A stretch of 64,000 nucleotides of DNA from Caulobacter sp. GTDB lineage: Bacteria > Pseudomonadota > Alphaproteobacteria > Caulobacterales > Caulobacteraceae. Below are positions 1-7,744 of this stretch, piece after piece. Both the position numbers and the translations under genes were made by a program. Location: positions 124,001 to 188,000 of the forward strand of contig JAUXMY010000008.1 of assembly GCA_030683005.1 (NCBI GenBank), given 5' to 3'. The notes under the pieces were generated by a model. It had not been told where the DNA came from. It made no database searches and saw only the letters and a program-made list of their open reading frames with translations. Numbering within the stretch: position 1 is the stretch's first letter; each line of letters begins with the position of its first letter.

Positions 1-1
1 C

Positions 2-418
2 GCAGGAGTAGATTCCAGGGGTCGGCCAATCACGGCCGGCGCGAAGGCCCGAAATCGTTATCCGGTTTTCGGCGCCAAATTCTGGAGCTACCCACTGACC
101 CTCAATGTCAAAGAACTAGCCGCCATGCGCGACGTCGCCTGGGCCGACAAACCAACTAACAATATGGTGTCCCAGGATATCCTGGGATGGCGTTGCGCCG
201 AGGACCTCGCCTCCTGGCTCGAGAAGGACCTCCAACCGGAAGACTTTGTACCCACCTTCCCCATGACCATCCTGGTCCTCGCCGGTCTGGCGGACTACTG
301 GGCCGAGATCGGCGAGTTCCCGCCGCACTCCGTCGCCCACGTTCTGCTGATGGTTGATCGGGTCCATCTGGGTCTGACGCCGCGTGGGGAAGACTGCGTG
401 CCCGAACACAAGAACTAG
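2..418 (+). CDS. Partial hypothetical protein (3' end only)
   Basis: The frame is open from the left edge of the window, so the true start lies upstream and only about the last 138 codons are visible; an internal ATG at 125 is unlikely to be the start because the frame continues through it. The visible part has an acidic, amphipathic helical character (for example CAEDLASWLEKDLQPEDF) and a hydrophobic stretch near MTILVLAGLADYW. No family was recognised. It lies within the presumed integrated element that ends at the tRNA-Gly gene near 3070, together with an HNH-like gene and an integrase, so a phage or island function is inferred from position only. Confidence 0.55.
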   Translation, partial: AGVDSRGRPITAGAKARNRYPVFGAKFWSYPLTLNVKELAAMRDVAWADKPTNNMVSQDILGWRCAEDLASWLEKDLQPEDFVPTFPMTILVLAGLADYWAEIGEFPPHSVAHVLLMVDRVHLGLTPRGEDCVPEHKN

Positions 419-855
419 CGATGGGCGGCGGGCCGCGGTGCGGCCCGCCTCTCACGTCAACGCAGCGGAGTCCAAGAGAGCCTGCCGGGACGGTGCTCCC
501 CGAGGAGATCTCGAGTTCGGCCGGAACCGGTATTCGGAGGACGAGGCGGCGGGAAGCTCTGCCAGTAGGCCTGGGAGGGCCCTGGAGGGGGTCCACAGCG
601 AGATCCTGAGGTTTCCCGACCATCGGCGCCGGAGAGGTCTCCGAAGGCGCTGGCGGAGAAATTCGCCAAGGCCCATCGTTACGTAGTCCCAAGAAATAGA
701 AAATTACTCTATCTTCTTTTTTTTTCTTTCCAGTAGATAAAAAAAAATAAGAGAAAGGTACTTATTACTTATATCAGAACTATGCAACAGCGAGCCGTGA
801 TAACTGCAGCGCGCCATCCCAAAACATCTACTAGACTAATCTCGAGGTCTGAAAA
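419..855. other. Non-coding gap with a strongly AT-rich core
   Basis: No convincing gene is seen in this 437-bp stretch; the short frames in it have no ribosome-binding site and look like GC-frame shadows. Roughly 691-775 is made almost only of A and T runs, in sharp contrast to the rest of the window, and lies 80-160 bp upstream of the HNH-like gene. It could hold a promoter for that gene or be imported DNA. Confidence 0.5.
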
Positions 856-1356
856 ATGCCCCCAAGACCCAAGCCACCGCTGGCCCGGATAGCTCCGATG
901 ATCGTGTCTCCCGCCGATATGACCGAAGAGTCGCTGGCCTCCGAGCTCGCCAATTGGGCTGGTCCCCTCTCCTACAAACCTCACTGGATTTGGGGCGGTC
1001 ATACCACACCCAAGGGAATGGCTATGGTCTGGAACGGCGCCAAGTCTGAACAGGTCTGCCGAGTGCTCTTCGCGGTCATCTACAACCGGCCCCTCATCTC
1101 CTCTTGGCGGATGGAACATGTCTGCGACGAGCTCAATTGTGTAAGCCCGTTCCATCGACGGCCGAAGGCCACCCGCGGCGCCGACGGGTTCGTCGAGAAG
1201 CTGCCCGTTCTTGAAAGCCCCGATACCGTCGCCGATCTGGTCAAACTCCTACGCGCCGGCTGGACCTTCGAGAAGCTGATCGAGCAGGGCAAAGACCTCA
1301 ACATGGTTGTGGATGCCTCCGTGATCCTCGACGAAGAGGCCACAGCCGAAACCTGA
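856..1356 (+). CDS. HNH-like endonuclease-fold protein of the integrated element
   Basis: The 166-residue protein carries a central block that matches the layout of phage-type HNH nucleases: an aromatic WIW motif (about residues 43-46), a middle segment, then MEHVCDELNCVSPFH (about 96-110), which corresponds to the His-x-Cys-x4-Cys-x3-x-His core of such enzymes, where the first His is the catalytic general base. The usual basic AHR/AYR motif before it is replaced by VCRVLF, so activity is uncertain. The C-terminal 50 residues form an extra helical tail without recognised domain. A weak GAGGT lies 8 nt before the ATG. It sits in the island beside the integrase. It could be a nuclease, a DNA-binding derivative of one, or an inactive relic. 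Confidence 0.55.
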   Translation: MPPRPKPPLARIAPMIVSPADMTEESLASELANWAGPLSYKPHWIWGGHTTPKGMAMVWNGAKSEQVCRVLFAVIYNRPLISSWRMEHVCDELNCVSPFHRRPKATRGADGFVEKLPVLESPDTVADLVKLLRAGWTFEKLIEQGKDLNMVVDASVILDEEATAET

Positions 1357-1480
1357 GCCGGTACGCGCCTCCGCTGGCGTAGGAGCCAGAACCAGCGCCC
1401 GGCCCGGCAAGTCCGCCCCTCGCTGCCGACGCGGGCTCGCCGGGCCAGGCGCCGGTTCAAGAGATTACAGGAAATAATGT

Positions 1481-1499
1481 TCTAGTGTAGTGTACTAGA
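1481..1499. promoter_or_regulatory. Palindrome upstream of the integrase operon (candidate operator)
   Basis: TCTAGT and ACTAGA form perfect 6-bp arms around a 7-bp spacer (1481-1486 and 1494-1499). The site lies about 150 bp upstream of the first small gene of the integrase operon, in the only sizeable non-coding gap there, so an operator or promoter element is a reasonable inference. Confidence 0.35.
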
Positions 1500-1520
1500 G
1501 CGATTGGGCACTTTCGCCAC

Positions 1521-1547
1521 CCAAGAGAACCGTCCACGGTCTCTTGG
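1521..1547. promoter_or_regulatory. 27-bp inverted repeat upstream of the integrase operon
   Basis: CCAAGAGA at 1521-1528 pairs with TCTCTTGG at 1540-1547, and CCGT with ACGG inside it, with one bulged A and a very small loop. It is followed by six A residues rather than T, so it is not a rightward intrinsic terminator. The tiny loop makes a DNA operator or recombination accessory site more likely than an RNA hairpin. Confidence 0.35.
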
Positions 1548-1650
1548 AAAAAACCAGATCAGATCAAATGACAACTCAAAAACAACGGCCCAGCACCCGC
1601 TGCCGCCGCAAACTTCTGCGCCCGCCCTGAGGCCGGCGCCAGGGATCCAC

Positions 1651-1794
1651 ATGTCTATGATCGATCACAACTTCTCTTCTGAAGCGGCTCCGGCCCAGCG
1701 CCCCGGCGTGGTCCGGGAGCAGATGATGAAACTGGGGGATGACCCGCTGTTGCTCGGCGCGCGGTTCACCTTGCCGGTGAAGGGCGCTGCGTGA
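1651..1794 (+). CDS. Small hypothetical protein, first gene of the integrase operon
   Basis: This 47-residue frame starts at ATG 1651 with AGGGA 8 nt upstream; an upstream TTG in the same frame (1504) would add a low-complexity leader crossing the inverted repeat at 1521-1547 and is rejected. It ends MKLGDDPLLLGARFTLPVKGAA-like and its stop overlaps the GTG start of the next gene (GTGA), which indicates translational coupling. No family was recognised. Position in front of a small conserved island protein and the integrase suggests a role in the integrated element, for example excision or its control, but the sequence does not show one. Confidence 0.5.
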   Translation: MSMIDHNFSSEAAPAQRPGVVREQMMKLGDDPLLLGARFTLPVKGAA

Positions 1795-2000
1795 GCCGCG
1801 TCTCGACGGTCACCACCGCCAAGATGACGCGTGTCCTCAAGGCGCTGGCCGCTTCCGGTCACGGCGTCGGTCGCATGGAGCTGCGGCCGACAGGAGAGGT
1901 GGTCGTCTACGCCACCTCCCCTGTCGGGACGACCGATGTGACAGACCTCGATAGCTGGAGGGCCGGGCGTGCCCTTCGTAAAGCTCAAGGGCCTCAATAA
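1791..2000 (+). CDS. Small conserved protein often found upstream of integrases
   Basis: The 69-residue product starts with GTG 1791 inside the preceding stop (GTGA overlap) and its end overlaps the integrase start by 32 bp, so three genes form one tightly coupled operon. The layout (a basic helix rich in Thr/Lys/Ala, then GHGVGRMELRPTGEVVVYA, a short beta hairpin) resembles small proteins that accompany tyrosine integrases in alphaproteobacterial islands; this resemblance is from memory of the family, not from a search. Function is unknown; a recombination directionality factor or regulator is possible. Confidence 0.6.
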   Translation: MSRVSTVTTAKMTRVLKALAASGHGVGRMELRPTGEVVVYATSPVGTTDVTDLDSWRAGRALRKAQGPQ

Positions 2001-3015
2001 GGTCACGACCCGGCTGGCTGACGGCAGGGTCGCCACCTACTGGTACGCGTGGAAGGGCGGCCCCCGGCTTCAAGGCAAGCCGGGGGAGCCTGCCTTCGTC
2101 GCGGCCTACAACGCCGCGGTTGCGGATCGCCGGGGGTATCAGTCCGAAACTCTGGCGGGGCTCGTCGTTCTTTACCGATCGAAGCCTGAGTTTCTGACCC
2201 TGGCCGCCTCGACCCAGGCCGAATGGAACCGTTGGCTCAATCGCCTCAGCGCGCACGATATCGGCTCGCTCTCCCATCGCGCTCTCGATGACAGGCGAGT
2301 GCGCATGCACCTGCTCGAATGGCGTGATGAGTTCTCGGACCGTCCGCGAACGGCAGACTATGGCATGCAGGTCTTGTCTCGGGTCCTCGGGTTCGCCGTC
2401 GACCGCGGCCTCCTGACACACAACCACGCCGCTAACATCCCGCACCTGTACGAGGCCAATCGCGCCGACCAGATCTGGTCGGCGGAGGAGATTGAGGCCT
2501 TCTGCGGGAAGGCATCCCTGAGACTCGGCCAGGCCCTTCGCCTTGCCTGTCTTACGGGGTTGAGGCGCGGCGACCTGGTGAAGCTGCAATGGAAGCAGGT
2601 CGGCGACCTGGTGATCAGCCGCGCCACCGGCAAGAGCAGCGGGACCCGCGTCGCGACCATTCCCCTGCTCAACGAAACACGAGCTCTCCTGGCGGACATC
2701 GGACGGGGTGAGCCGGATGAGACCGTCCTCACGAACACGCGAGGAAAGCCCTGGAGCCCGGCTGGCCTGACCCATCAGATGGTGGATGCATCAAAGCTCG
2801 CCGGTGTGGAGAAGACGCTTCACGACGCCCGGGGGACGTTCGCGACACGGCTGAGGCTGGCGGGCCTGGCTCTGGACGAAGTCGCCGAAGTGATGGGCTG
2901 GAAGCTCGGGCGGGTGAGCCACATAATCACCCGGTACGTGGAACAGGACGAGATCATCAGGAGCCTGGCCGACCGGATCCAGGCGAACGGTTCGGGAACG
3001 GAAACTCCCAAATAA
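1969..3015 (+). CDS. Tyrosine recombinase (phage/island integrase)
   Basis: A 348-residue tyrosine integrase that would catalyse site-specific recombination between the element and the tRNA-Gly target. The catalytic set is visible: Arg of TGLRRGDL (about R199), a Lys in the beta-hairpin GKSSGTRVATIPL, HDAR (H285, R288), the His of SHIITRY (H318) and the nucleophile Tyr (about Y323). The N-terminal part (to about 160) has the SAM-like core-binding region. Start is GTG 1969, overlapping the upstream gene in another frame, which implies coupled translation. The stop at 3013-3015 lies only 54 bp from the 3' end of the tRNA-Gly gene, the classical position of an integrase next to its attachment site. 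All catalytic residues being present, it is probably intact. Confidence 0.93.
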   Translation: MPFVKLKGLNKVTTRLADGRVATYWYAWKGGPRLQGKPGEPAFVAAYNAAVADRRGYQSETLAGLVVLYRSKPEFLTLAASTQAEWNRWLNRLSAHDIGSLSHRALDDRRVRMHLLEWRDEFSDRPRTADYGMQVLSRVLGFAVDRGLLTHNHAANIPHLYEANRADQIWSAEEIEAFCGKASLRLGQALRLACLTGLRRGDLVKLQWKQVGDLVISRATGKSSGTRVATIPLLNETRALLADIGRGEPDETVLTNTRGKPWSPAGLTHQMVDASKLAGVEKTLHDARGTFATRLRLAGLALDEVAEVMGWKLGRVSHIITRYVEQDEIIRSLADRIQANGSGTETPK

Positions 3016-3068
3016 CGCCCAAATGACCGAAGCCGGTCAACTTTCGGGACTCTAAGTCATTGAAATGA

Positions 3069-3110
3069 TGGAGCGGCCGGGGGGAATCGAACCCCCGACA
3101 TTCAGCTTGG
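3069..3110. other. Putative attachment site (att) in the tRNA-Gly 3' half
   Basis: The island reads up to the CCA end of the minus-strand tRNA-Gly gene. Tyrosine integrases usually use the 3' half of a tRNA gene as core, so the crossover probably lies in the T-arm/anticodon part here. The second, partial copy of this sequence should lie outside the window to the left; none was seen inside the window. Confidence 0.4.
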
Positions 3111-3143
3111 GAAGCTGACGTTCTACCTCTGAACTACGGCCGC
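3069..3143 (-). tRNA. tRNA-Gly (anticodon CCC)
   Basis: On the minus strand a full cloverleaf is readable: acceptor stem GCGGCCG paired with CGGCCGC, discriminator T, encoded CCA at 3071-3069, T-arm with GGTTCGATTCC, D-arm with the AGAGGTAGA motif, and anticodon arm AGC-TTCCCAA-GCT, giving anticodon CCC for GGG codons. CCA is genome-encoded. The 3' end faces the integrase gene, so the gene is the likely integration target, and its sequence has been preserved by the element. Confidence 0.95.
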
Positions 3144-3192
3144 GCGGCTTGCGTCATAGCGGCAAGGCGGCGCGGTCTCAAGGGCGGCGGCG

Positions 3193-5004
3193 TCAGAGGT
3201 CGGCGGGCGGCTCGATCAGGGCGGCGGCGACGTCGCCGGGGGCGACGGGGCGGCCGTAGTGGTAGCCCTGCAGATAGTCGCAGCCGGCGGCCAGCAGCAC
3301 CTGACGCTGCGGTTCGCTCTCCACGCCCTCGGCGACCACCGACATGCCCAGCGCCTTGGCGAGCCGGGTGACCGAGGCGACGATCATCGCCGACTCGCGG
3401 TCGGTGGTGATGTCGTCGACGAACGACTTGTCGATCTTGATGCAGTCGATGTCGAAGCGGTGCAGGTAGGTCAGGCTGGAATAGCCGGTGCCGAAGTCGT
3501 CCAGCGCCACCCGCACCCCGGCCTGGCGCAGCACCCGCAGATTCTCGCTGGCCCGTTCGACGTCGTCGATGATCGCCGTCTCGGTCAGCTCGACCTGGAT
3601 GCGGTCGGCGGGCAGGTCGCAGTCCAGGGCGTACTGCAGGATCCGCTCGCCGATCTTTTGGTAGAGGAACTGGCGGGCCGACAGGTTGATCGAGACATAG
3701 GGCCCGCCCCAGCGGCGGCAGTCCTTCATCGCCTAGCGCAGGATCCAGTCGCCCAGCTCCAGCATCAGGCCGGTTTCCTCGGCCACCGGGATGAAGTCGG
3801 CGGGCGAGACCTGGCCGAACTGCGGGCTGTTCCAGCGCACCAGCGCCTCGTAGCCGAGGATCTTGCAGGAGCGGGCGTCGACGATCGGCTGATAGACCAT
3901 GGCGAACTCGCCGGCCCGCAGCGCGCGCTCCAGTCCGGACTCCAGCGACAGCCGCTTGATCGAGGTCTGGGCGATCTCCTCGTCATAGACGCGATAGCGG
4001 TTGCGCCCCTCGCGCTTGGCCGCGCGCAACGCCAGATCCGCCTGGCGCAGCAGGTCGCCGTTGTCGTGATCGGGCTTCTGGACGCAGACGCCAAGACAGA
4101 TGCTGACCTGCACCTCGTGGCCATAGACGCGGCGGCTCTGGGCGCAGACCCGCAGCAGCAGCTTGCAGAAGTCGGCTATACCCTGTTCGGAGAGGCTTTC
4201 GGTGACGACGCCGAACTCGTCGCCGCCCAGCCGGGCCAGCAGGCCGTTGGCCGGCGTCACGGTGGCCAGGGCGACGCCGATCTTGCGGATCAGATCATCG
4301 CCCGCCTCATGCCCGAGCGTCTCGTTGACCAGTTTGAAGCGATCGATATTGATCAGGAACACCGTCTGGCTCTGGTAGCCGTTGGCGATGCGATGGCTCA
4401 GCTCGCCGACGAAGCCGGCGCGGTTGGGCAGGCCGGTCAGGGCGTCATGGCGCGCGGCGTGCAGGGCGACATCGAGACGGGCCTGGGCCTCCATAACCTC
4501 GATCTCGAGCCGGCGGATCGTCGCCTCGCGATCGGCGTCGCCGGAGCGGGCCTGACCGCCGGTGCGGGCGCGTTCGGCGACCGACCGCAGGGTCGCGGCG
4601 GCCTCGGCGGCGTCGAACGGCGCCACGAGAAAGGTCATGCGTTCCGGCTTGGCGGTGACGGTCAGGCAGGCCGAGACGGCCGTGCGGTCGGCGCCGTCCA
4701 GGAAAACGACGATCTCGGCGTGACTGGCCGTGCGGGTCGCCGCTCTCAGATGCTGGCCGATCTCCGGCAACGGCAGGCCGAGGAAGTCGAGACACACCAC
4801 CTCGCCCGGCCGGGTGTCCACCTCCGCGCCCGAGGTCAGGATAACCGGTGTCACGTCCGGGAACGCCATACGGAGGACACGTGCCACCTCGCCGGGCCCC
4901 TCGCCGCCGGGGCGAACCACGATGACCGGGGCGGTCCCCGCCCGGATGAGGGCAGGCGGGGCGTCGGTCGGCGCGAACGCGCCAGCTGTGGCTCCTGAAG
5001 TCAT
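3193..5004 (-). pseudogene. GGDEF-EAL cyclic-di-GMP protein interrupted by an in-frame TAG
   Basis: One continuous minus-strand frame from ATG 5004 to 3193 (about 602 residues) is split by a single TAG at 3735-3733. Residues 1-150 look like a degenerate receiver-type domain; a GGDEF domain follows with an intact GGDEF active site near residue 259 (diguanylate cyclase signature), then an EAL domain with EALVRW, and, beyond the stop, LTETAI, LDDFGTGYSS, KIDKSFV and the EGVES loop (phosphodiesterase signatures). The stop falls after WILR, where relatives usually have Gln or Glu, so CAG to TAG is the simplest explanation. As written, a 423-residue protein with GGDEF but only the first part of EAL is made; the rest has its own ATG at 3729 without a clear Shine-Dalgarno. 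It could be a true nonsense mutation or a sequencing error. Confidence 0.85.
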
Positions 5005-5213
5005 CGTTCCCGTTGGGGATGGGCCGGCGAGCCGGCATATCGGACACTAGACTGCGGCCAGACCTTCAAGAATTCGCTAAAGACATAAAGTTAAACGAAG
5101 TAAAAAATCTCGCCTACTTTGAGTTGAGCGCCGTATCCCGGCGCGGCGGGAGTCGATTGACGCCCCGCCCCGCCTCCCGCACGATCCTTCAAACGATCGT
5201 TGGGAGAACGACC

Positions 5214-5819
5214 ATGGCGGACGGCGAGCACGGAGAAGAGGCGCGGGCGAAGTTCCACGCCATGACCGAGAGCACCCAGGAGGACTGGGCGATCATCGCC
5301 GGCGCCTCGGCCCAGTACGGCCGCGAGCTGCCCGAACGCATCGTCAGCCACCTGATGCTGCTCAAGGGCGACTGCGGCGGCTTCGTCGTCGACCGGCTGG
5401 AGCACAGCCTGCAGACCGCCACCCGGGCCTTCCGCGACGGCCGGGACGAGGAGTACGTCGTCTGCGCCCTGCTGCACGACATCGGCGACGTGCTCTGCCC
5501 GCGCAATCACCCCGACATCGGGGCGGCAATGGTGTTTCCGTTCGTGTCCGAGGCCAACCACTTCATGGTCCAGCAACACGGCATCTTCCAGGGCTACTAC
5601 TTCTTCCACCACCTGGGCCTGGACCGCGACATGCGCGAGCAGTTCCGCGGCCATCCGCACTTCGAGTACACGGCGCAGTTCTGCCACCTCTACGACCAGG
5701 CGGCGTTCGATCCGAACTACGAGTCCATGCCGCTGGAGGCCTTCGTCCCGATGCTGCACCGGGTGATGACCGTTCCCAAACGGTCGATCTATCTGCGCCC
5801 CAAGGTCGCCGCCGAATAG
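5214..5819 (+). CDS. HD-domain protein, PhnZ/inositol-oxygenase-like group
   Basis: A 201-residue HD-superfamily metalloprotein. Likely metal ligands in order: His in VDRLEHS, the HD pair in ALLHDIGDV, His in CPRNHPD and in the ANHFMVQQHG stretch, His in YFFHHLG, and Asp in LYDQAAFD. This pattern is that of the small HD proteins which include diiron oxygenases (PhnZ, myo-inositol oxygenase) and predicted HD phosphohydrolases; the sequence does not tell which chemistry applies. ATG 5214 is chosen because GGGAGA stands 6 nt upstream; the frame is open further upstream, but that part runs through an AT-rich promoter-like gap. The gene is divergent from the GGDEF-EAL gene, sharing about 210 bp of intergenic DNA, and is followed by a hairpin. 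Confidence 0.7.
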   Translation: MADGEHGEEARAKFHAMTESTQEDWAIIAGASAQYGRELPERIVSHLMLLKGDCGGFVVDRLEHSLQTATRAFRDGRDEEYVVCALLHDIGDVLCPRNHPDIGAAMVFPFVSEANHFMVQQHGIFQGYYFFHHLGLDRDMREQFRGHPHFEYTAQFCHLYDQAAFDPNYESMPLEAFVPMLHRVMTVPKRSIYLRPKVAAE

Positions 5820-5825
5820 GCAAAG

Positions 5826-5850
5826 GAGGCCCGGCGCGAACCGGGCCCTC
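5826..5850. terminator. GC-rich hairpin between convergent genes
   Basis: GGCCCGG-type arms (5826-5834 and 5841-5850, one bulge) flank the loop CGCGAA between the HD-domain gene and the convergent GumN gene. There is no clear T-run, so it is a candidate terminator for either direction rather than a canonical one. Confidence 0.45.
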
Positions 5851-5871
5851 CCTCGTGGTCACGCCGACCGG

Positions 5872-6753
5872 TCAGTCGAGCAGGCGTTCGACAGCGATGC
5901 CCCGCGCGCCCAGCAAGGCCTGGACGCTGTCATCGCCGACCAGATGGGCCGCGCCCACCGCGATCACCGACACGCCCTCGCCGGCCAGCAGGGTCTGGAT
6001 CTGTCCGGCCCAGTCCCGGTTGCGGCGAACCAGAAGGGCTTCGTAGAGTTCGGGATAGTCGGCGGCCATTTCCCTGACCATCAGGTCGTCGAGCGCCGCG
6101 ACATCACCGGCGCTCCAGGCTGCGACCAGGGCGTCCAGCATCGCCGGACCGCTGTCCATCTCGTCGAGCGCCGAGAGCAGGAAGGCCAGCTCCACGGCGG
6201 GCGGCAGGTCGGCGAAGAAGCCGATCTGCTGTTCCAGCGTCTCCAGCGTGCGGATCGGCTTGCCGGCGTCGCGGGCGGCCGCCTTCAGCTTCGACTCCAC
6301 GCCGCTGGCGGGGTCGTAGCCGGCCTTGACCAGGGGCCCGATGCTGAGCTGCAGGCCGGCCAGCCACGGGCGCAGGGGCTCGAACGCTGCGCCGCTGGCG
6401 CCCATGCTGGCCGCCGCCGCATCGAGCCGCGCCTTCTGCTCGGCGGTGAGCTTGCTGCTCAGCGGATTGGCCGGGTCGAGCCCGTGGCGGCGGACCAGGG
6501 GCCCCATGGCGGCCGGATCGTCCGTTTCGACCTCGATCCAGAGCTCATCGGCCTCGGCCAGCGCCGCGTCGATGGCGGGCGTCCGCCAGACCGTCTCCGG
6601 CTTCAGCACATGGACCGTGCCGAACAGGTAGATGCTCGAATCCTCGTCCCGGATGACCCAGAGCGCGGGATCGGCGGCGGCGGGAAGCGCCGCCAGGGTG
6701 GCGGCGACCAGCACCGCGACGGCGGTGAAGGCGCGTTTGAGAGGCGTGAACAT
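5872..6753 (-). CDS. TraB/PrgY/GumN-family exported protein
   Basis: The 293-residue product has an N-terminal signal peptide (hydrophobic AVAVLVAATLAALPAAA, cleavage after AAA-D), followed by the GumN family hallmarks: LWVIRDEDSSIYLFGTVHVL near residue 32 with the conserved GT-H motif, an ELWIEVE segment, and near the C-terminus VSVIAVGAAHLVGDDSV with a second conserved Gly-x2-H. Proteins of this family are proposed metalloproteases of the Tiki type, but bacterial members are mostly uncharacterised, so the activity here is an inference. It is predicted to act in the periplasm. It is followed downstream (same strand, preceding in transcription) by an exported hydrolase gene 62 bp away, and the two may be co-transcribed. 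Confidence 0.85.
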   Translation of the reverse strand: MFTPLKRAFTAVAVLVAATLAALPAAADPALWVIRDEDSSIYLFGTVHVLKPETVWRTPAIDAALAEADELWIEVETDDPAAMGPLVRRHGLDPANPLSSKLTAEQKARLDAAAASMGASGAAFEPLRPWLAGLQLSIGPLVKAGYDPASGVESKLKAAARDAGKPIRTLETLEQQIGFFADLPPAVELAFLLSALDEMDSGPAMLDALVAAWSAGDVAALDDLMVREMAADYPELYEALLVRRNRDWAGQIQTLLAGEGVSVIAVGAAHLVGDDSVQALLGARGIAVERLLD

Positions 6754-6815
6754 GGCTGTCCTTTCGGGGAGTATGACGTCGGAATTCAGGCGGACGCGGC
6801 GGTCGCGACGGTCGG

Positions 6816-7694
6816 CTACTTCAGGAACTGCTCGACGGCGGCGGCGAAGACGTCCGGCTGGTCGAGCATGACGAAGTGCAGGGCGCCGTCGACCCGGATC
6901 AGGGTCTTGGCGGGCAGGGCCGCGTAGTTCCCCTCGTACAGCGGTTGGACGAACCCGGCGCCCATGCCCATGGCGTCGTCCCGTGCGTAGACCACGGTCA
7001 CCGGCGTCTGGACGGACGCCAGGGCCGGCCGAAGGTCGGTGGTCATGACGTCGTACATGGCGCGGGCCATGACCGACCGATCGGTGGCCATCGACCAGGC
7101 GAGGCTGTCGGTGCGCCCCTGGGGCGACTTGACCAGGCCGGCCATGCTCTGGGCCTGGCCCGCCGCGAAGGCTTCAGGGCTCTGGCCGATCAGCATGTCG
7201 CGCAGGCCGGCGGCGCGGGGGGTGACCGTCTCGACGGTCATGGTCGGCCCCATCAGCACGCTGAAGAACGGCAGGGCGTCGACGATCATGATCCGGTCGG
7301 CCAGGCCCGGGTGGCGCTGGGCGATCATCAGGGCGGTCAGGCCGCCCATCGAGTGGCCGATGACGGCGGGACGATCAAGGCCCTGCGCCTTGATGTAGGC
7401 GGCGATCTCGTCGGCCAGCGGGGAGACTACGGGCCCTTCCGCGTTGCCCCCGACCGCTTCACCGGCGAACCCGCTGACCTGGACCAGGTGGACGCGATAG
7501 CGGCCCTCGAGCCGCGCGGCGGTGTCGGCCCAGACGGCGCGGGATGAGGCCAGGCCTGGGATCAGGACGACGTCGGGACCCTCGCCCCGGATCTCGACGG
7601 TGAACCGGGTCGGCTCGGCGGCGTGCGCCGATGAGGCCGCCAGCGCGCCGACGAGGGCGCCGATCACGGCCAGGGACTTGAACAGGGTAAGCAT
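6816..7694 (-). CDS. Exported alpha/beta hydrolase
   Basis: A 292-residue alpha/beta hydrolase with a cleavable signal peptide (MLTLFKSLAVIGALVGALAA, cleavage near AHA-A). The oxyanion region PDVVLIPGLASS, the nucleophile elbow GHSMGG (Ser near residue 126), the acid in YARDDAMG and the His in GALHFVMLDQP give a complete catalytic triad. The substrate is not evident; relatives include esterases and lipases. The start at 7694 is preferred to the longer frame to 7868 because the longer leader is Arg/Pro-rich and the signal peptide begins exactly at this ATG, with GGAAACCCG upstream being only a weak ribosome site. The next gene on the strand (GumN family) follows after 62 bp. Confidence 0.85.
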   Translation of the reverse strand: MLTLFKSLAVIGALVGALAASSAHAAEPTRFTVEIRGEGPDVVLIPGLASSRAVWADTAARLEGRYRVHLVQVSGFAGEAVGGNAEGPVVSPLADEIAAYIKAQGLDRPAVIGHSMGGLTALMIAQRHPGLADRIMIVDALPFFSVLMGPTMTVETVTPRAAGLRDMLIGQSPEAFAAGQAQSMAGLVKSPQGRTDSLAWSMATDRSVMARAMYDVMTTDLRPALASVQTPVTVVYARDDAMGMGAGFVQPLYEGNYAALPAKTLIRVDGALHFVMLDQPDVFAAAVEQFLK

Positions 7695-7744
7695 GGGACG
7701 GGTTTCCGGAGAGGGAGGGAGAGGAAGAGTGAGAGAGGGGTGTG

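Noticed and set aside
421-692. Small frames on both strands after the truncated first gene
   Set aside because: Arg/Pro/Ser-rich shadows without ribosome-binding sites; no conserved pattern.
1521-1547. Intrinsic terminator upstream of the integrase operon
   Set aside because: The hairpin has almost no loop and is followed by A rather than T residues in the rightward direction.
3259-4998. Long rightward frame of 579 codons opposite the GGDEF-EAL gene
   Set aside because: It is a shadow of the minus-strand coding sequence: low complexity His/Gln/Asp/Gly composition and no domain, while the minus strand shows clear GGDEF and EAL motifs.
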